From positions 806,001 through 870,000 of the forward strand of contig CAWFMD010000006.1 in the NCBI GenBank assembly GCA_963816975.1: 64,000 nt of DNA, read 5' to 3'. Shown in pieces: positions 1-8,720 of the stretch (the stretch's first letter is position 1; every line of letters starts with the position of its first letter). The notes below the pieces were generated by a model. It was not told the DNA's origin. It made no database searches and saw nothing but the letters and a program-made list of their open reading frames with translations. Source of the DNA: DASRIA01 sp963816975. Its GTDB lineage: Bacteria > Actinomycetota > Thermoleophilia > Solirubrobacterales > JBBDJG01. Made by a program: the position numbers and the translations under genes.

Positions 1-62
1 CGGCTGGGTGATCCACGCATGAACAGGCCGGAATTTCCTTAGCCGGAAATTCCGGGAGCTCT

Positions 63-635
63 GTGGGTCCGGTCTTTTACTTCGATTTGGGCTCGCCGTA
101 CTCGTATCTCGCCGCGGAGCGGGTCAACTCACTGTTCGACGAGCCGCCCGAATGGCAGCCGATCCTGCTGGGCGCCCTGTTCAAGATCCACGGCCGGGAC
201 TCGTGGGCGAACGGACCGGGGCGCCACGACGGCATCCGCGAGGTCGAGCGGCGGGCGGCCGAGTATGGGCTTCCCGCCATCAGGTGGCCTGCGCCATGGC
301 CGGGCAACACGCTCACCGCGATGCGGGCCGCGATCTTCGCCAAGCAGATCGGAAAGGTCGTGTCGTTCTCGCTGGCGGGATTCCGGCAGTCCTTTGCCGC
401 CGGTCGTGACCTCGGTGATCCGGACAACGTGCTGCTCGCGGCCGCCGCCTGCGAGCTGCATCCCAATGCCCTCACCAAGGCCGTCCAGACGCAGAGCGTG
501 AAGGACGGGCTGCGGGAGGCGACGGAGGCGGCGGCCGCCCTTGGCGTCGTCGGCGTGCCGAGCGTGGTGGTCGCAGGCGAGGTCTTCTGGGGAGACGACA
601 AGCTCTCGTCCGCGGCCGCCGCCGCGCGTCTGTAG
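63..635 (+). CDS. DsbA-fold oxidoreductase / 2-hydroxychromene-2-carboxylate isomerase-like protein
   Basis: 190 aa with a GTG start. The N-terminal strand is followed by DLGSPYSYL at residues 8-16, the position where DsbA-like proteins carry their active-site turn. No CxxC is present, so a thiol-disulfide redox role is unlikely. The SPYSYL form matches the 2-hydroxychromene-2-carboxylate isomerase/FrnE branch of the DsbA-like superfamily. A VVGVPSVVV segment near residue 160 gives the cis-Pro loop typical of the thioredoxin fold (G-V-P). The helical insert between them fits the family. The substrate cannot be read from sequence. It sits about 50 bp upstream of the pyruvate-dehydrogenase-type operon on the same strand, and a strong hairpin lies between them. 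Family confident, function not. Confidence 0.8.
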   Translation: MGPVFYFDLGSPYSYLAAERVNSLFDEPPEWQPILLGALFKIHGRDSWANGPGRHDGIREVERRAAEYGLPAIRWPAPWPGNTLTAMRAAIFAKQIGKVVSFSLAGFRQSFAAGRDLGDPDNVLLAAAACELHPNALTKAVQTQSVKDGLREATEAAAALGVVGVPSVVVAGEVFWGDDKLSSAAAAARL

Positions 636-657
636 CCCCGACGTTTGCCGGTAATGT

Positions 658-675
658 GGGGCGGGCAACCGCCCC
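658..675 (+). terminator. GNRA-loop hairpin just upstream of pdhA
   Basis: A perfect 7-bp GC stem (GGGGCGG / CCGCCCC) closes a GCAA loop and is followed by TTACG. It lies 22 nt after the DsbA-like gene and ends 10 nt before the chosen pdhA ATG at 686, where a ribosome binding site would be expected and none is evident. It may be a short intrinsic terminator without a T-run, or a 5'-leader structure affecting pdhA translation. Confidence 0.35.
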
Positions 676-685
676 TTACGATCAA

Positions 686-1972
686 ATGCCGCCTCAAAGG
701 ACAGCTCAGCAGTCACGCGGCCGGCGCTCCGGCAAGTCCGACGACACCGCGCGCAAGCGTGACCTGCCCGACAAGCAGACCGCGATCGAGCTGCTGGAGA
801 AGATGCTCCTGATCAGGCAGTTCGAGGAGCGCGCCCAGGAGATGTACATGAAGGCCAAGATCGGGGGCTTCCTGCATCTCGCGGTGGGCGAGGAGGCGAC
901 GATCGTGGGCACCACCTCGGTGATGCGCGAGGACGACTACCTGATCTCCACCTACCGGGAGCACGGCCCGATCCTCGCGCGCGGCACCGATGCGCGCGTC
1001 GTGATGGCCGAGCTGTTCGGAAAGGAGACCGGGACCTCGCGCGGGCGCGGCGGGTCCATGCACCTGTTCGACCGCGAGCGCCGCTTCATGGGCGGGTACG
1101 GGATCGTCGGAGGCAACCTCCCGCTCGCCGCCGGACTGGCACTCGCCTCCGACTACCGGGGTGAGGACTCGGTCACGCTGTGCATGTTCGGCGACGGCGC
1201 CTCCAACCAGGGCACGTTCGGCGAGACGATGAACATTGCGGCGCTGTGGAAGCTCCCGGTCGTGTTCCTGGTGGTCAACAACCAGTACGGCATGGGCACC
1301 GCGCTGTCGCGTCACTCGGCGGTGACGGATCTGTCATCGAAGGCGGAGTGCCTCGGGGTGCCCGGCGAGCGGGTCGACGGAATGGACGTGCTGGCGGTGC
1401 GCGAGTGCGTGGCCGAGCACCTGCGCCAGGCTCGCGAGGACCGCCACCCGACTATGGTCGAAGCGCTCACCTACCGCTTCCGCGGCCACTCCGCGGCCGA
1501 CCCCGAGGTCTACCGCACGAAGGAGGAGGTGCAGCAATGGCGTGAGCGCGACCCGATCATCGTGTACGCGACGCTCCTCCGGGAGGCGGGCCACCTCGAC
1601 CGGCAGGGCTTCGAACAGGCGGAGCGCGCGGCGATCGACCTCGTGGACGAGGCGGTGAAGTTCGCCGATCACAGCCCGGCGCCCGCGCTGGAGTCCCTGT
1701 ACGACAACGTCTACGTGCTGGGCGACCAAATCCAGGGCTGGTACTCCGTCGACGAGCGCACCCCCGACGTGCACCGCGGCGAGGACGAGCCGGAGGTGGG
1801 CAAGGCCGGTGTCGCCCACGAACTGGCCGAGGCGGGCGCGGCCTATGCCGGCGCGGGCGATGTTCAGAAGCGCCGTCGCGCGGAGGAGGAGCATGCCGGC
1901 GATCCCCAAGCGGATCGCCGGATGGACGACGGGATGGGTCCCGCCGACGCGGCGCACGGGGAGTCCGGCTGA
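686..1972 (+). CDS. pdhA: 2-oxo acid (pyruvate) dehydrogenase E1 component, alpha subunit
   Basis: 428 aa from ATG 686; an in-frame GTG at 656 would add 10 residues and overlap the hairpin. The thiamine diphosphate motif is clear: GDGASNQG with Asp near residue 170, and NNQYGMGT about 28 residues on. RGRGGSMH and the downstream FRGHSAADPEVYRTKEE regulatory-loop region are typical of E1alpha. The first 35 residues are basic and probably disordered. The C-terminus carries a roughly 70-residue charged tail beyond the usual end. With E1beta, which follows by a 1-nt overlap (TGATG), it decarboxylates a 2-oxo acid and acylates the E2 lipoyl arm. The pdhABC order and E2 type favour pyruvate, but branched-chain oxo acids are not excluded. 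Confidence 0.93.
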   Translation: MPPQRTAQQSRGRRSGKSDDTARKRDLPDKQTAIELLEKMLLIRQFEERAQEMYMKAKIGGFLHLAVGEEATIVGTTSVMREDDYLISTYREHGPILARGTDARVVMAELFGKETGTSRGRGGSMHLFDRERRFMGGYGIVGGNLPLAAGLALASDYRGEDSVTLCMFGDGASNQGTFGETMNIAALWKLPVVFLVVNNQYGMGTALSRHSAVTDLSSKAECLGVPGERVDGMDVLAVRECVAEHLRQAREDRHPTMVEALTYRFRGHSAADPEVYRTKEEVQQWRERDPIIVYATLLREAGHLDRQGFEQAERAAIDLVDEAVKFADHSPAPALESLYDNVYVLGDQIQGWYSVDERTPDVHRGEDEPEVGKAGVAHELAEAGAAYAGAGDVQKRRRAEEEHAGDPQADRRMDDGMGPADAAHGESG

Positions 1973-2955
1973 TGGCGGTGATGCGCTATCGCGAGGCGCT
2001 CAACCAGGCGATGCGCGAGGAGATGCGGGCCGACGAGTCGGTGTTCCTGATGGGCGAGGACGTGGGGGTGTTCCAGGGAGCGTTCAAGGTCTCCGAGGGG
2101 ATGCTCGAGGAGTTCGGCGAGCAGCGCGTGCGCGACACGCCGATCTCGGAGAACACGATCGTCGGGATGGGCGTCGGCGCCGCGATGGCGGGCCTGCGGC
2201 CGATCGTCGAGATCATGACCGTCAACTTCGCGCTGCTCGCGATGGACCAGATCATCAACTCCGCCGCGCACATCCACTACATGTTCGGCGGGCAGGCGAA
2301 AGTGCCGCTGGTCGTGCGCTTCCCGCAGGGCGGCGGCCACCAGCTGGGGCCCACGCACTCACACACGATGGAGGCCATCTTCCTGCACGTGCCGGGGTTG
2401 CTCGTGGCGGTGCCGTCCACGCCGGCCGACGCCAGGGGCCTGCTGAAGGCTGCGATCCGGGACGACAACCCGGTGATCTACATCGAGCACGAATCGCTTT
2501 ACGGGATGCGCGGCGAAGTGCCCGACAACGGCGAGCCGATGCGCTTCGGCGAGGCCGCGATCCGGCGCCCGGGAACAGACGTCACGATCGTCGGCGTCTC
2601 GCGGATGGCGATCACGGCGGAGCGGGCCGCCGAGCAGCTGGCCGGCGACGAGGACATCGAGGCCGAGGTGATCGACCCTCGCACGCTGCGCCCGCTCGAC
2701 CTCGACACCATCCTCGAGTCCGTGCGCAAGACCAATCGCTGCGTGGTCGTGGAGGAAGGCTGGCCGCACGGCGGCGTGGGGGCGAACATCGCCGCGCTCG
2801 TGCAGGAGCAGGCCTTCGACGACCTCGACGCGCCGGTGCAGCGTGTCACGGGCGCCGACGTGCCGATGCCATATTCGAAGGCGCTGGAACAGGCCGCGAT
2901 TCCGCACGAGGAACACGTCGTCAAGGCCGCGTTGGCGACGTTCAGAGACGTGTAG
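1972..2955 (+). CDS. pdhB: 2-oxo acid (pyruvate) dehydrogenase E1 component, beta subunit
   Basis: 327 aa, normal length for E1beta. It opens with MRYREALNQAMREEM and GEDVGVFQGAFKVSEG, the conserved N-terminal region whose glutamate sits near the thiamine aminopyrimidine. The centre has the PIVEIMTVNFALLAMDQI segment and RFPQGGGHQLGPTHSHTMEA. The C-terminal transketolase-like domain has VVVEEGWPHGGVG and ends in the usual DVPMPYSKALEQAAIP. It pairs with E1alpha into the alpha2beta2 E1. The ATG overlaps the pdhA stop by one base and the stop abuts the pdhC start, so the three genes should be translationally coupled. Confidence 0.95.
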   Translation: MAVMRYREALNQAMREEMRADESVFLMGEDVGVFQGAFKVSEGMLEEFGEQRVRDTPISENTIVGMGVGAAMAGLRPIVEIMTVNFALLAMDQIINSAAHIHYMFGGQAKVPLVVRFPQGGGHQLGPTHSHTMEAIFLHVPGLLVAVPSTPADARGLLKAAIRDDNPVIYIEHESLYGMRGEVPDNGEPMRFGEAAIRRPGTDVTIVGVSRMAITAERAAEQLAGDEDIEAEVIDPRTLRPLDLDTILESVRKTNRCVVVEEGWPHGGVGANIAALVQEQAFDDLDAPVQRVTGADVPMPYSKALEQAAIPHEEHVVKAALATFRDV

Positions 2956-4230
2956 ATGGCAACCGACGTCGTGATGCCGCGCTTGAGCGACTCGATGGAG
3001 GAGGGCACCGTCCTGCGCTGGCTGAAGGCTGTGGGTGACGAAGTGAAGCGCGGCGACGAATTGGTCGAGATCGAGACCGACAAGGCCAACATGACCTACG
3101 AGGCGACCGACGAGGGAACGCTGATCGAGATCCTCGCGGAGGAGGGAGCGACGCTGCCGATCGGCGAAGCGATCGCCCGGATCGGGGATCGGAATGAGAA
3201 GCCGTCCGGCGACAGGTCGCCGGACGACGCCGAACCGCGACAGGCGCGGCGCGAGCCGCAGGCGCAAACGCGGGGCGAGCCCAAGGCGCAGACGACGGTC
3301 GCGCAACCGGCCCCCACGCCGTCCGGGAACGGTCGCGTCAAAGCCTCACCCGTGGCGCGCCGGATGGCGCGGGATCTGAACGTAGAGCTCGAGTCGATCC
3401 GGGGTTCGGGACCCGGCGGCCGGATCGTGAAGGCGGACGTCGAGGCGGCGGCCGGAGGCGGCGGACCCGCCGCTCCTGAGACACCGCGACCGGCCGGCGG
3501 GCCGGCGCGCGCGCCCGAGCCCACCACCGCGAAGGGCGACGCTCAGATCGTCGAGCTGACGCGCCTGCAGTCGACCGTCGCGCGCCGCATGGCGGAATCG
3601 AAGGCGACCGTTCCCCACTTCTTCCTCGAGATGGAGATCGACATGACCGAGGCGGTCGCCTTGCGCACCCGGCTGAAGGAGATCGCTGCGGACGATCAAC
3701 CGGTCCCCACGTACAACGACATGGTCGTGAAGGCGTGCGCGCGCGCATTGCGTGAGTTCCCGCGCGCCAACGGCGCGTACCGCGACGGCCACGTGGAGAT
3801 CTACTCGCGCGTCAACGTCGGCGTGGCGGTCGCGGCGCAGGACGCGCTCGTCGTTCCGACGATCTTCGACGCCGACCGCAGTTCGCTGGGCGAGATCGCG
3901 GCCACGTCCCGCGAGCTGGCCGTGAAGGTACGCGACGGCAAGATCACGCCCCCCGAGCTGTCAGGGGGCACGTTCACGGTCTCGAACCTCGGCATGTTCG
4001 GCATCACGAACTTCGCGGCGGTGATCAACCCGCCCCAGGCCGCGTTGCTGGCGATCGGCGCGCTGGAGCCGAAGCCGATCGCCGACCGCACGACCCGCCG
4101 CGTCGTGGTGCGGGACATGATGGGCGTGAACCTCGCCTGCGACCACCGCATCCTGTACGGCGCGGACGGGGCCAGGTTCCTGGGTCGCGTGCGGGACCTG
4201 CTCGAGCAGCCGCTGGCCTTGGCACTCTAG
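2956..4230 (+). CDS. pdhC: Dihydrolipoamide acyltransferase (E2) of the first 2-oxo acid dehydrogenase complex
   Basis: 424 aa. One lipoyl domain lies at residues 1-80 with the lipoylated lysine in EIETDKANM (Lys43). An Ala/Pro/Gln/Arg-rich linker follows, then a peripheral subunit-binding domain at about 125-160 (VKASPVARRMARDLNVEL), a second linker, and the catalytic core from about 195 to the end. The core has the conserved GGTFTVSNLGMFG and the active-site segment DHRILYGADG at 396-405. His397 is present, but the Asp usual in DHRxxDG is Tyr401. I recall DHRxxYG forms in some plastid/cyanobacterial-type E2 proteins, so it may be a natural variant. ATG immediately follows the pdhB stop. Confidence 0.93.
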   Translation: MATDVVMPRLSDSMEEGTVLRWLKAVGDEVKRGDELVEIETDKANMTYEATDEGTLIEILAEEGATLPIGEAIARIGDRNEKPSGDRSPDDAEPRQARREPQAQTRGEPKAQTTVAQPAPTPSGNGRVKASPVARRMARDLNVELESIRGSGPGGRIVKADVEAAAGGGGPAAPETPRPAGGPARAPEPTTAKGDAQIVELTRLQSTVARRMAESKATVPHFFLEMEIDMTEAVALRTRLKEIAADDQPVPTYNDMVVKACARALREFPRANGAYRDGHVEIYSRVNVGVAVAAQDALVVPTIFDADRSSLGEIAATSRELAVKVRDGKITPPELSGGTFTVSNLGMFGITNFAAVINPPQAALLAIGALEPKPIADRTTRRVVVRDMMGVNLACDHRILYGADGARFLGRVRDLLEQPLALAL

Positions 4231-4276
4231 GTCGATTCCGCGCCGGGTACACGGATTCCGGTCAACGCGGGCGCAT

Positions 4277-6385
4277 TTGCTCAAGCATCGGTCGCGCGGG
4301 GTCGATCTTGTCCAAGACCCACGGACAACTCTGGTGCTCCCCCGCCTCAATTCCATCCTGCCGCGGCCCGTAGGCTGGCTGCTGTATGCGGCTCTTGCCG
4401 GGTTGGCGGTGCACGCCGTGCACACCGTATTCGGCGTCGGACCCCAGGGCCTGCTCGAAGACTGGCTCTACCCGGTCGTGCTCGGTGCGTGCGCCGGGAC
4501 GTGCGTGGCGCGCGGGATCCTCGGAGAGGGCGAGCGCATGGCATGGATCGGGATCGGCGCCGGGATCGGCGCCTGGGCGGCCGGCGACGCATATTGGAGT
4601 TTGCGTCTGACCGACGTCGAGGTGATCCAGGCTCCGACGCTTGCCGACGCCCTGCGCCTCCTGATGTTCCCGGCCACGTGCGCCGGGGTCGTGCTGCTGG
4701 TGCGGGCCCGCGTGCCGGCGTTCCGCGCGACCCTGTGGCTCGACGGCGCGATCGCAGCGCTGGCGGTCGGTGCGGTCGGCGCTGTCCTGCTCCATCCGGC
4801 GATCGAGCGCGCGGCCCAGGGCAGCGCGGCAGCGGTCGCCACGGGAATCGCGTATCCGCTCGGGGCAATGGTGCTGGTCGGGCTCGTGACCGCAGCGGGG
4901 GCGCTCACGGGGTGGCGCGCGGCCCGCGGATCCGTGCTCGTCGCAGGCGGGCTGGCGCTGAACGGGATCACGACGGGCGCGATCCTCGTCTCCCGGGACG
5001 CGACCGGTGGCGCGCTCGCGCACTCGCCCCTGGACACGTTGTGGCTGCTGTCCGCGCTGCTGATCGCGCTGGGGGCGTGGGACCCGGCAACTCGGGCGGC
5101 CGCGTTGCGGCGCGACAGCCGGCGCGTGCTCGCGATCCCCTCCGGCTTCGCCGCGGTCGCGCTCGCCGTGGAGGTCTACAACCAGCTCGCGCCGGTCAAC
5201 CAGCTCGCGGCCGGGCTTGCGATCGCCACGCTCGCGGCGGTGATCGCACGAATGGCCTTGATGTTCGCCGATAACCAGAAGCTGCTCGCAGTCACGCGCA
5301 GGGAGTCGCACACCGATCCCGTCACCGGCCTCGGCAATCGTCGCCGTCTGCTGCTGGACCTCCAAGCGGCGATCGAGCAGGAGGGCACCTCCTACGTACT
5401 TGCGATCTTCGACCTCGACGGGTTCAAGGACTACAACGACAGCTTCGGCCACCCCGCGGGTGACGCCCTGCTCGGGCGGCTGGGAGAGAACCTCGCCGCC
5501 ACCATGCAGCCGGAGGGCGGAGTCGCGTACCGGCTCGGAGGAGACGAGTTCGGCGTGCTGGCGCCCGGCGGCCGGCGGGACGCGGACGGAGTCGTGGCCG
5601 CCGCCTCCGCCGCGCTGTCGGAGGCCGGCCGGGCTTTCTCGATCGGCAGCTCGAGCGGCGCGGCTCTGGTGCCCGGTGAGGCGGATGAACCGTCCGCCGC
5701 GCTCGGTCTGGCGGACCGGCGCATGCATGGGCAGAAGCGGCTGCGCGCACACTCGGCCGAGCGCCAGACACGAAACGTCCTGCTGCGCATCCTGAAGGAG
5801 CGGGAGCCAGATCTCGATGACCATCTGCGCAGCGTGGCGAGCCTCGTGGTGATCCTCGCGCGTGAGGTCGGCATCGCAGGAGAGGAGCTCGACGTGGTCG
5901 CGCGCGCCGGCGAGATGCACGACGTCGGAAAGATCGCGATCCCCGAGGACGTGCTGAGAAAGGATGGGCCGCTGTCCGAGGTCGAGCGCCAGCTCGTGCG
6001 CACGCACACCTTGATCGGGGAGCGCATCCTCGCTTCGGCGCCGGCCATGGCGCCCGTCGCGCGGCTGGTGCGGTCGGGCCACGAGCGCTGGGACGGCACC
6101 GGATATCCCGATCGTCTCGCCGGCGAGGACATCCCACTGGGCGCACGCGTGATCGCGATCTGCGACGCGTTCGACGCGATGGTCTCGACGAAGCCGTACC
6201 GTCGCAGCATGGACTCGCACGAAGCGGTCGAGGAGCTGCGCCGCTGTGCCGGCACGCAGTTCGATCCCCGGCTCGTGGATCTGTTCTGCGAGTTCGTGCA
6301 CCCGCAGGTCGGGGACTGGGCGATCGAGCGCGCCGCGCGCCCCGCGGCCGGCGCGGTGACGGCCCCGGCGCGTGCGCGCGAGTAG
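4277..6385 (+). CDS. Membrane-bound GGDEF / HD-GYP cyclic-di-GMP protein
   Basis: Up to 702 aa from TTG 4277; GTG 4334 is an alternative start. The N-terminal half, to about residue 335, is a run of roughly nine hydrophobic segments with no named sensor domain. A GGDEF domain follows (SHTDPVTGLGNRRR, then RLGGDEF near 421). The catalytic motif is intact, so cyclase activity is possible, but the RxxD inhibitory site five residues upstream is absent. The C-terminal HD-GYP domain has HDVGKIAIP near 547 and GTGYPDRLAGEDIPLGAR near 608, the residues expected of an active c-di-GMP phosphodiesterase. A close paralogue lies at 17729-19759. It stands alone between the two oxo-acid dehydrogenase operons. 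Confidence 0.9.
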   Translation: MLKHRSRGVDLVQDPRTTLVLPRLNSILPRPVGWLLYAALAGLAVHAVHTVFGVGPQGLLEDWLYPVVLGACAGTCVARGILGEGERMAWIGIGAGIGAWAAGDAYWSLRLTDVEVIQAPTLADALRLLMFPATCAGVVLLVRARVPAFRATLWLDGAIAALAVGAVGAVLLHPAIERAAQGSAAAVATGIAYPLGAMVLVGLVTAAGALTGWRAARGSVLVAGGLALNGITTGAILVSRDATGGALAHSPLDTLWLLSALLIALGAWDPATRAAALRRDSRRVLAIPSGFAAVALAVEVYNQLAPVNQLAAGLAIATLAAVIARMALMFADNQKLLAVTRRESHTDPVTGLGNRRRLLLDLQAAIEQEGTSYVLAIFDLDGFKDYNDSFGHPAGDALLGRLGENLAATMQPEGGVAYRLGGDEFGVLAPGGRRDADGVVAAASAALSEAGRAFSIGSSSGAALVPGEADEPSAALGLADRRMHGQKRLRAHSAERQTRNVLLRILKEREPDLDDHLRSVASLVVILAREVGIAGEELDVVARAGEMHDVGKIAIPEDVLRKDGPLSEVERQLVRTHTLIGERILASAPAMAPVARLVRSGHERWDGTGYPDRLAGEDIPLGARVIAICDAFDAMVSTKPYRRSMDSHEAVEELRRCAGTQFDPRLVDLFCEFVHPQVGDWAIERAARPAAGAVTAPARARE

Positions 6386-6451
6386 GGGACCGCGCGCCGG
6401 AAAACACCCACGCGCCTCTCCGGTTCTGTCGTTTACGAATGCAGCCGGGTG

Positions 6452-6477
6452 GTACCTTTGTACTGGTAAATCGGTAC
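6452..6477. promoter_or_regulatory. Dyad-symmetric operator candidate upstream of the second oxo-acid dehydrogenase operon
   Basis: The 26-bp segment has the symmetry GTACC-N4-TAC-N2-GTA-N4-GGTAC. It is AT-richer than its surroundings and lies about 140 bp before the chosen start of the second E1alpha gene, in a 230-bp gap. Such dyads are typical of dimeric GntR- or TetR-type repressors, but no regulator gene is adjacent and no family consensus is matched. Confidence 0.4.
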
Positions 6478-6615
6478 GCGGCTCGACGGCCAGAAGCCGG
6501 GGAGGAGAGAGCCACAGATCGATCGTCCGTAGGGGCGCTCGCCGGAGATCCCGGTGGCGCCGTGTGTGACCGCAGCGGAAACCCCGCTCCGGTCCCGAAA
6601 CAGGAGGCGGACGCG

Positions 6616-7758
6616 GTGTCAACACGCGAGTTGCACGGGACCCCGGAGACGGCGCCCCGCACGCGGAGCGACCACTTGGAGCGCGAGGATCGCGCGAACC
6701 TGCTCCGCTACATGATGCTGATGCGCGCCGCCGAAGAGCGCGCGCTGACCCTCTACCGACAGGGCAAGGTGCCGGGCTCGTTCTACGACGGGCGCGGACA
6801 GGAGGCCATCTCCGTCGGGTCGTCCTACGTGCTCGGGCCGCGAGACCGCATGTGCATCCTGCACCGGGACCTCGGCGCGCACTTCGTGCGCGGCGTGACT
6901 CCGGAGCGCTATCTCGCGAATTTCATGGGACGCGCGGGCGGTGTCACGGGCGGACGCGACGGCAACATGCACTTCGGCGACCGCCGGCTCGGCTGTATCG
7001 GCATGGTCTCGATGCTGCCCGACATGGCGCCGGTCGCAACCGGCCTCGGGCTGGCGTTCAAGATGCGCCGCGAGCCGCGCGTCGCGATGACGTATTTCGG
7101 CGAGGGCTCCACCGCCAACGGCCAGTGGCACGAGGCCATGAACTTCGCCGCGATCCACCGGCTCCCGGTGGTGTTCGTGCTGGAGAACAACAGGTACGCG
7201 TACTCGACGCCGAACGAGCTCGAGTTCGCGGTCGACCCGGTCGAGCGCGCGGCGGGTTACGGGTTCCCCGGCGTGTCGGTGGACGGCAACGACGTCGAGG
7301 CGGTGTTCGAGGCTGCTCGGGCCGCGGCTGATCGCGCACGGCGCGGGGACGGCCCGACGCTGATCGAGTGCCACACGATGCGCATGCACGGGCACGGCGC
7401 GCACGACGACATGTCCTACGTGCCCAAGGAGCTGTTCGAAGAGTGGGTGGCACGCGACCCGATCGCGGACTACTCCGGGCGGCTGGTCGCCGAGCACGGC
7501 TTCGAGCGGGCCGCGATCGATGCGCTGCACGCGGCGGTCGAGGTCGAGGTCGACGAGGCGGCGCGCCGGGCGCTCGAGCAGCCGATGCCCGACCCCGGCA
7601 CGGCACTCGACGGCGTGTTCGCGAGCGAATCGGAGCCGCTCGGCGACGGCCGCGCTCCATGGTCGCGTTGGCAAGGGAAGAGGCCGTCCGCCGGCAAGCC
7701 GGCGCACGGGTCTGCGCAGAGTCCGGGCAACGGAAGTGCGAACGGGAGGTCGTCATGA
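6616..7758 (+). CDS. Second 2-oxo acid dehydrogenase E1 component, alpha subunit
   Basis: 380 aa from GTG 6616, chosen because AGGAGG at 6602-6607 sits 8 nt upstream. The frame is open to 6439, but that would translate through the dyad at 6452-6477. E1alpha features include FYDGRGQEAISVGSSYVL, GRDGNMHFGD, FGEGSTANGQWHEAMNFAA and LENNRYAYST, and HGHGAHDDMSYVP. The metal-binding GDG motif reads GEG (Glu163), while the downstream NN is kept. The sequence is well diverged from the first E1alpha, so a different oxo acid (branched-chain or acetoin-type) is likely; the substrate cannot be assigned. It overlaps the E1beta gene by 4 nt (ATGA). Confidence 0.9.
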   Translation: MSTRELHGTPETAPRTRSDHLEREDRANLLRYMMLMRAAEERALTLYRQGKVPGSFYDGRGQEAISVGSSYVLGPRDRMCILHRDLGAHFVRGVTPERYLANFMGRAGGVTGGRDGNMHFGDRRLGCIGMVSMLPDMAPVATGLGLAFKMRREPRVAMTYFGEGSTANGQWHEAMNFAAIHRLPVVFVLENNRYAYSTPNELEFAVDPVERAAGYGFPGVSVDGNDVEAVFEAARAAADRARRGDGPTLIECHTMRMHGHGAHDDMSYVPKELFEEWVARDPIADYSGRLVAEHGFERAAIDALHAAVEVEVDEAARRALEQPMPDPGTALDGVFASESEPLGDGRAPWSRWQGKRPSAGKPAHGSAQSPGNGSANGRSS

Positions 7759-8720
7759 GTGAGATGACCTACCTCGAGGCGATCTCCGACGGTCTGCGCG
7801 AGGAGATGCGCCGCGACGAAACCGTGTTCTGCCTGGGCGAGGACATCGGAGTCTTCGGTGGGGCGTTCAAGGTGACGGCCGGCCTCGTCGAAGAGTTCGG
7901 CTCCGACCGGGTGCTCGACACACCGCTGGCCGAGAACCTGATCATCGGAGCCGCGGTCGGCGCCGCCGCGGAGGGCATGAGGCCGGTCTGCGAGATGCAG
8001 TTCGCCGACTTCATCGCCTGTGGGTTCGACCAGCTCGTGAACGTCGCGGCGAAGCTCCACTACCGCCAGGGAGTCGCCGTGCCGATGGTCGTGCGACTGC
8101 CCACCGGCGGCGGCTTTTCGGGCGGGCCGTTCCATTCTCAGAACCCGGAGGCGTGGTTCCTGCAGGCGCCGGGGCTGAAGGTGGTCGCTCCCGCCAGCGC
8201 GGCGGACGCAAAAGGCCTGCTGATCAGCGCGATCCGGGATCCCAACCCGGTCATGTTCCTGGAGCACAAGCACCTTTACCGGCGGGTCAAGGGCGACGTC
8301 CCGGCCGGCGAGCACACTGTGCCGATCGGCCTGGCCCGCGTGGTGCGCGAGGGTGGGGAGCTCTCGATCTTCGCCTACGGATCGACCGTCGGGATGGCCC
8401 AGCAGGCCGCCCATGAGCTGGACGAGGACATCGAGGTCGTCGACCTGCGCACACTCTCGCCACTGGACCGCGACACGATCCTGGCGAGCACGCGCAAGAC
8501 CGGCAAGGTCCTGATCGCGCACGAGGCCACGCGCTCGTGCGGCGTCGGGGCGGAGGTCGCGGCGCTGGTCGCCGAGGAGGCGTTCGAGGACCTCGACGCG
8601 CCCGTCCGGCGGCTGACCGCGCCCGACGTCCCGATCCCGTTCAGCCCGCCGCTCGAGCAGTCCGTGTTACCGGGACTCGAAGACATGAAGGAGGCGGCTC
8701 GTGAGCTCCTCGCATACTGA
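7755..8720 (+). CDS. Second 2-oxo acid dehydrogenase E1 component, beta subunit
   Basis: 321 aa from ATG 7755, preceded by GGGAGG at 7744-7749; the frame stays open upstream but has no better start. MSEMTYLEAISDGLREEM and GEDIGVFGGAFKVTAGL match the E1beta N-terminus, and RLPTGGGFSGGPFHSQNPEA and FLEHKHLYRR match the branched-chain/acetoin E1beta group more than the pyruvate type. The C-terminal domain ends DVPIPFSPPLEQSVLPG. It forms the E1 tetramer with the preceding gene. Its last 20 nt overlap the E2 gene, whose ribosome binding site lies inside this coding region. Confidence 0.92.
   Translation: MSEMTYLEAISDGLREEMRRDETVFCLGEDIGVFGGAFKVTAGLVEEFGSDRVLDTPLAENLIIGAAVGAAAEGMRPVCEMQFADFIACGFDQLVNVAAKLHYRQGVAVPMVVRLPTGGGFSGGPFHSQNPEAWFLQAPGLKVVAPASAADAKGLLISAIRDPNPVMFLEHKHLYRRVKGDVPAGEHTVPIGLARVVREGGELSIFAYGSTVGMAQQAAHELDEDIEVVDLRTLSPLDRDTILASTRKTGKVLIAHEATRSCGVGAEVAALVAEEAFEDLDAPVRRLTAPDVPIPFSPPLEQSVLPGLEDMKEAARELLAY

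Noticed and set aside
1809..3038. 409-aa plus-strand frame across pdhA/pdhB
   Set aside because: Out of frame with two clear E1 subunits; Arg/Asp/Gly-rich with no homology.
4262..6625. 787-aa minus-strand open frame opposite the GGDEF-HD-GYP gene
   Set aside because: Arg/His/Asp-rich with no domain; an antisense shadow typical of GC-rich coding DNA. The plus-strand protein has full motifs.
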